Under the pieces are notes generated by a model. That model was not told the origin of the DNA, made no database searches, and saw nothing but the letters and a program-made list of their open reading frames with translations. The position numbers and the translations under genes are program-made. Shown here in pieces: positions 60,301-64,000 of a stretch of 64,000 bases of DNA; position 1 is the first letter of the stretch; each line of letters starts with the position of its first letter. Origin of the DNA: Chitinophaga pendula (GTDB lineage Bacteria; Bacteroidota; Bacteroidia; Chitinophagales; Chitinophagaceae); contig NZ_CP077769.1 of NCBI RefSeq assembly GCF_020386615.1, positions 1,922,001 to 1,986,000 on the forward strand, given 5' to 3'.

Positions 60301-63300
60301 TTACAGTGCTATGTTGACGCCCAGCAGGAATACCCTTGGTTTGGGATAGTCGTAGAGGGCGACTCCCTGGTCGAATGGAGAACCGGAGTTGGACACTTCC
60401 GGATCATATCCTTTGTATTTGGTGACCAGGAAGAAGTTTTGCATGGAGGCATATACGCGCAGGCGGCTCAGTTTCATGCGGGCGACGGTGTTGGGCGGGA
60501 ACACATATGCCAGCAGCAGGTTACGGCCACGGATGAAGGAGCCATCGGTTACTTTATGGCTGTCGTTGTTAGTGGTATAGCCTGCGGCGATGGGGCGTAT
60601 CTGAGCGATGGGTGTGTTCTGGTTGGTCTCTGTCCAGGCGTTGAGTACGGTCTTATAGCTGTTGGCGATGCCCTGTCGATCTTCCAGGGAGTGGATGCTG
60701 CGATCCAGCACATCGTTGCCATACATATACTGCAGGTCGACGGTGAGGGACCAGTTCTTGTACTGGAAGGTATTGAGGAAGGTGCCAAAACCATCGGGTA
60801 TGCCTTTGCCGATGATGGTGCGGTCGTTGTCGTTGATGAGCTTATCGTTGTTAAGGTCGAGGTATTTGACATCGCCGGGACGGGCTTTGTAGACTGCTGC
60901 GAGATCTTTCTCGGCGGTGCTCCAGGTACCCAGGTGTACGCGGCCGAACAATGAGCCAACGGATTCGCCTACACGTATAACGGTGTTGCCGGAATAGATA
61001 TCGCTACCACCGGTGAGTGCCAGTACTTTGTTTTTGTTGATGGAGATATTAAAGTTAGTGTTCCAGCTGAAGTTTTTGGTTTTGACGTTGACGGTGTTGA
61101 GGGAGAATTCCACGCCTCTGTTCTCCATGCTGCCGATGTTTTGCGTGATGCTGCTGTAGCCGCTGCTGGTAGGCAATGGCGCTTGCAGGAGCATATCGAC
61201 GGTCTTTTTGCGGTATACGTCGAACTCGAGGGAGATGCGATCATTTAATAAGCCCAGTTCGAGGCCTGCATCTACCTGTAATGTTTTTTCCCATTTAAGA
61301 TTTTCGTTGGACATGCGGTTGATGCCGATGCCGATGTTGCGGGTGCCATTGAAGATGACATCATAGTTGCCCATGCCGGCGAGCGCCTGGTAGGCAGATA
61401 TTTCGGAGTTGCCGGTGGCGCCGTAGCTGGCCCGTAGTTTCAGGTTGGAGATGGCTGGTACGGCTTTTATAAAGTCTTCCTGGGAGGCGCGCCAGGCGAT
61501 GGCGGCGGAGGGGAAGAAGGCGTACTGGTTGTTCTTACCGAATTTGGACGAGCCATCGAGGCGGCCGGTGAAGGTAAAGAGGTATTTGTCTTTCAGGCCG
61601 TAGTTGACGCGGGAGAAGTAAGAGTTGAGGCCATAGGCGTTGCTGAAAGAGGTGGGTGGTTGTGGGTTGGCGCCGGCGCCCAGGTTGTTGAACTGGAAGT
61701 AGTCATCGTTGAAGCCCTGTGTGGAGGCGAGGTTTTCGAAGCGATCGATATGTTGCCAGGAGATACCTAGCAGGGCGTTGAGGGCATGTATGCGATTGAA
61801 GTTTTTGTTGTAGGTGAGGTAGTTTTCGAATTGCCAGGAGTTGTAGCGGTTGTTGGTGACTTGAGCGACACCTTGTTGACCGCGGGAGATGTAGTTGAGG
61901 TCGCGGCCGCCGTAGTAGTCGCGGCGTTGGTTGATGACGTTGGTACCGACGGAGCTTCTGAGTTCGAGGCCATCGGCGAGGTGGATGTTAGCGTAGAAGT
62001 TGCCCAGCATGGTTTGGGTGCGGAGATAGTAGAGGCGTTCTTCTATGACCTGGATGGGATTGGCGCCCCCTTCCATGCCCGGGTATTTATCATTACCGAC
62101 CCAGGAGCCATCGGGAAATCTTACGGGCAGGATGGGTAATGCTTCCAGTACTTGCCGCATGGTGACGATGCCGCCGCCGCCCAGTTCATCGACTTGTTTT
62201 TCGTTTTGGTCAGTATATCCGAGGGTGCCACCTACTTTGAGCCAGTCTTTGATCTGGGTATCGAATACGAAGCGGCCGGCATATCTTTTCTGCCAGGAGC
62301 CTCTGATGAGGCCATTTTCGTTGCGATAGTTGAGGAAGGCACCGTAGGTACCTTTTTCGTTGCCGTTGGTGAATGCCAGCTGGTGATTTTGTGTGAAGGC
62401 ATTTTGGGTGGCTACTTTTTGCCAGTCGGTATCGTAGCGGGGATTTCCCTGGGCGTCGAAGAGGAGGGGATTGGTCCTTTTTGTTTTGGGGTCGACGTAT
62501 TTACCGTTGGCCCAGCCTACCGGATCGTATTTCTGTGCGTTCTGATAGGCGATCTCTTCTACCTGGAGGAATTCGCGGGCGTTGAGTACGGGTATTTTAC
62601 GCGGGAGGGTGCCTACGCTGAAATCGGCGTCGTAGGTGAGGCGGCCGCCGCCGGCGGTGCCTCTTTTGGTGGTGACGAGGATGACACCGTTGGCGCCTCT
62701 GGCGCCGTATATGGCGGTAGAGGAGGCATCTTTGAGTACTTCTATGGAAGCGATATCATTCGGGTTGATATAATCGATGGGGGAGCTACCGTTTTGCAGG
62801 CCGGTAACATTAAGGATGACGCCATCTATTACGTAGAGCGGATCGTTTTGGATATTGATGGAGCTGAAGCCGCGGATGCGGATATTGGCGCGACCGCCGG
62901 GTCGGCCGGAGTTGGAGGATACGTTAACGCCGGTGACCCGTCCGGACAGTTCCTGATTGAGCGAGGAGCTGGGACGTTCCTGGAGGGCTTCACTTTTAAT
63001 GGTGCCGACGGCGCCGGTAAGGTCGGACTTTTTGCGGGTGCCATAACCTACTACTACGACGTCATTGAGATTGGAGGCTTTCGATTTGAGGGTGAGCTGG
63101 TAGCTGTCTTTCTGATCGACGGTGATGGTGGCGTTTTCGTAGCTCATGCTGGAGAGCAGCAGTACGGCGCCGGGAGTTACCTTGAGGGTGAATTTACCGG
63201 TAGCGTCGGTGACGGTGCCGGTTTTGGTGCCTTTTACGGCGACGGATACCCCTATTGCCGGTAGGCCCTGGTCATCGGTGACGGTACCGGATATTGTTCT

Positions 63301-63387
63301 GGTTTGCGCCATGACCCAGGAAGGGAGGACGAGCAGGAGTGCATACAGTATACAGCGTATGATCCTTTTTGATGGGATGAATTGCAT
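60301..63387 (-). CDS. SusC/RagA TonB-linked receptor without STN domain (second pair)
   Basis: The 1028-residue protein has a signal peptide (CILYALLLVLPSWVMAQ), a carboxypeptidase-regulatory-like domain (RTISGTVTDDQGLPAIGVSV), a TonB box-like LNDVVVVGYGTRKKSDLTGA, a plug (RANIRIRGFSSINIQNDPLY, VLKDASSTAIYGARGANGVI) and a full barrel. Unlike the first SusC in the window it has no STN domain and no sigma/FecR genes beside it, so it is probably controlled by another type of regulator, perhaps encoded beyond the right edge. Confidence 0.94.
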   Translation of the reverse strand: MQFIPSKRIIRCILYALLLVLPSWVMAQTRTISGTVTDDQGLPAIGVSVAVKGTKTGTVTDATGKFTLKVTPGAVLLLSSMSYENATITVDQKDSYQLTLKSKASNLNDVVVVGYGTRKKSDLTGAVGTIKSEALQERPSSSLNQELSGRVTGVNVSSNSGRPGGRANIRIRGFSSINIQNDPLYVIDGVILNVTGLQNGSSPIDYINPNDIASIEVLKDASSTAIYGARGANGVILVTTKRGTAGGGRLTYDADFSVGTLPRKIPVLNAREFLQVEEIAYQNAQKYDPVGWANGKYVDPKTKRTNPLLFDAQGNPRYDTDWQKVATQNAFTQNHQLAFTNGNEKGTYGAFLNYRNENGLIRGSWQKRYAGRFVFDTQIKDWLKVGGTLGYTDQNEKQVDELGGGGIVTMRQVLEALPILPVRFPDGSWVGNDKYPGMEGGANPIQVIEERLYYLRTQTMLGNFYANIHLADGLELRSSVGTNVINQRRDYYGGRDLNYISRGQQGVAQVTNNRYNSWQFENYLTYNKNFNRIHALNALLGISWQHIDRFENLASTQGFNDDYFQFNNLGAGANPQPPTSFSNAYGLNSYFSRVNYGLKDKYLFTFTGRLDGSSKFGKNNQYAFFPSAAIAWRASQEDFIKAVPAISNLKLRASYGATGNSEISAYQALAGMGNYDVIFNGTRNIGIGINRMSNENLKWEKTLQVDAGLELGLLNDRISLEFDVYRKKTVDMLLQAPLPTSSGYSSITQNIGSMENRGVEFSLNTVNVKTKNFSWNTNFNISINKNKVLALTGGSDIYSGNTVIRVGESVGSLFGRVHLGTWSTAEKDLAAVYKARPGDVKYLDLNNDKLINDNDRTIIGKGIPDGFGTFLNTFQYKNWSLTVDLQYMYGNDVLDRSIHSLEDRQGIANSYKTVLNAWTETNQNTPIAQIRPIAAGYTTNNDSHKVTDGSFIRGRNLLLAYVFPPNTVARMKLSRLRVYASMQNFFLVTKYKGYDPEVSNSGSPFDQGVALYDYPKPRVFLLGVNIAL

Positions 63388-64000
63388 AAGGTTCTTTTTT
63401 GGAATTTGGTTTTATGTTATGGTTAGTAAATAGCAGTGCCTGTCAGCCACGGGGGGTGGTTGAAATAATTGCTGATCGTACGGTGTATGCAGCGGAGTGT
63501 GTGCCGGGTTGTTAAGGATGAAAGTTGTAAGGGTGTGTATATGCGAAGGGAGACAGGGGTGTGACCTGTAATTTTTGTTCCTGTTCCTTAGCGGCAGATA
63601 CGGATGTGTGTGTTATTTCACTTCATGTAAACGGATTACGGTGATTGGAATGTGATGCACTACTTTTTGGGTACATCATAAGGTGGAATTTATGCTACGT
63701 ATGTTTGTTGCCTGTGGCGTCGGGGCTTATCGGGTCGTACACACTGCCGGCAGGCAATTTGATTTTTATAAAGATAGGTTGCAGGGGTACTGTGATGCTA
63801 CAATTTTTCTCACTAATGCTGATGCAATATTATCTATGTGGGGGATGCGCTGAAGGGAGTGGGGGTAAAGGAGGATCGTTTTGGGACAACTCCGTGTGGT
63901 GGAGTTGTCCCTTCAGGATAAGTGGGTTTATCCTACCCAAAGGCCGCAGTATCGCGGAGACATGATAGGTACGCCAACGCAATAGCATTGTATTGTCATG
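63388..64000. other. Upstream region of the second susC; no convincing gene
   Basis: About 610 bases. A 106-codon frame (63645-63965, plus) has no family features and is probably chance. A strong hairpin GGGACAACTCC/GGAGTTGTCCC (63883-63893, 63901-63911) lies near the right edge, without a T-tract. CTGAAGGG (63851) and CCCTTCAG (63909) could form a competing pairing. The susC promoter was not identified. Confidence 0.45.

Noticed and set aside
63645..63965. 106-codon plus-strand frame at the right edge
   Set aside because: No homology-like motif, low-complexity end, and it contains a strong hairpin.
1..64000. CRISPR arrays, tRNA/rRNA genes, insertion sequences, phage or plasmid functions
   Set aside because: No repeat-spacer pattern, no cloverleaf or rRNA sequence, and no transposase, integrase or replication protein was recognised.

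Overview
The window is a chromosomal segment of a Bacteroidota bacterium, most likely family Chitinophagaceae and close to Chitinophaga. I infer this from two SusC/SusD pairs, a FecI/FecR-type sigma/anti-sigma pair, a complete SUF operon in Bacteroidota order, DUF6089 and DUF6265 proteins, the near absence of Shine-Dalgarno sites, and several promoter-like TAnnTTTG boxes. No rRNA, tRNA, CRISPR array, IS element or prophage was seen. The species call is inference; no database was searched.

Layout. 1-6.6 kb: signalling block with the C-terminal part of a hybrid kinase (three receiver domains), a stand-alone receiver, CheR and CheB in an overlapping operon, and a convergent REC-PAS-kinase. 6.7-13.7 kb (minus): tripartite HAE-type RND drug efflux system (membrane-fusion lipoprotein, inner-membrane pump, outer-membrane factor) plus two small unknown proteins. 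13.9-16.4 kb: lipoprotein, GNAT acetyltransferase and a secreted Gfo/Idh/MocA oxidoreductase. 16.5-27.6 kb: a polysaccharide-utilisation-like locus with a divergent sigma factor and FecR, SusC (with STN domain), SusD, a DUF1080 protein and a beta-propeller/cytochrome c fusion. This suggests uptake of a sugar conjugate and redox-linked processing in the periplasm.

27.6-35.4 kb: sufA-B-C-D-S-E plus a DUF59 gene for Fe-S cluster assembly (minus), then an FMN reductase and a divergent HTH regulator with a SufR-like C-terminal cysteine pattern. 35.4-38.9 kb: EamA half-transporter, two GNATs, a methyltransferase, an unusual 11-bp-period TATA-rich array, and a decayed sterol-desaturase gene. 38.9-49.2 kb: TonB siderophore-type receptor, then an OmpR-type two-component system next to a CusCBA-type heavy-metal efflux operon. 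The two promoters share direct repeats at the same distances from their -7 boxes, which points to joint control by that regulator.

49.4-57.7 kb: AI-2E transporter, GH20-like hydrolase, Rob-like AraC regulator, a candidate small RNA, DsrE-like protein, DUF6089 barrel protein, a Pro-rich basic secreted protein, and a UbiD-type decarboxylase (probably menaquinone synthesis) overlapping a DUF6265 gene. 58.0-58.7 kb: two small AT-rich genes of unknown function. 58.8-63.4 kb (minus): a second SusD/SusC pair without STN domain or adjacent sigma/anti-sigma genes. The last 600 bases hold no convincing gene. Most content is ordinary Chitinophaga-like biology. The most notable items are the shared regulator repeats, the 11-bp array, the orphan structured RNA, the SufR-like gene beside suf, and the oxidative SusCD locus.
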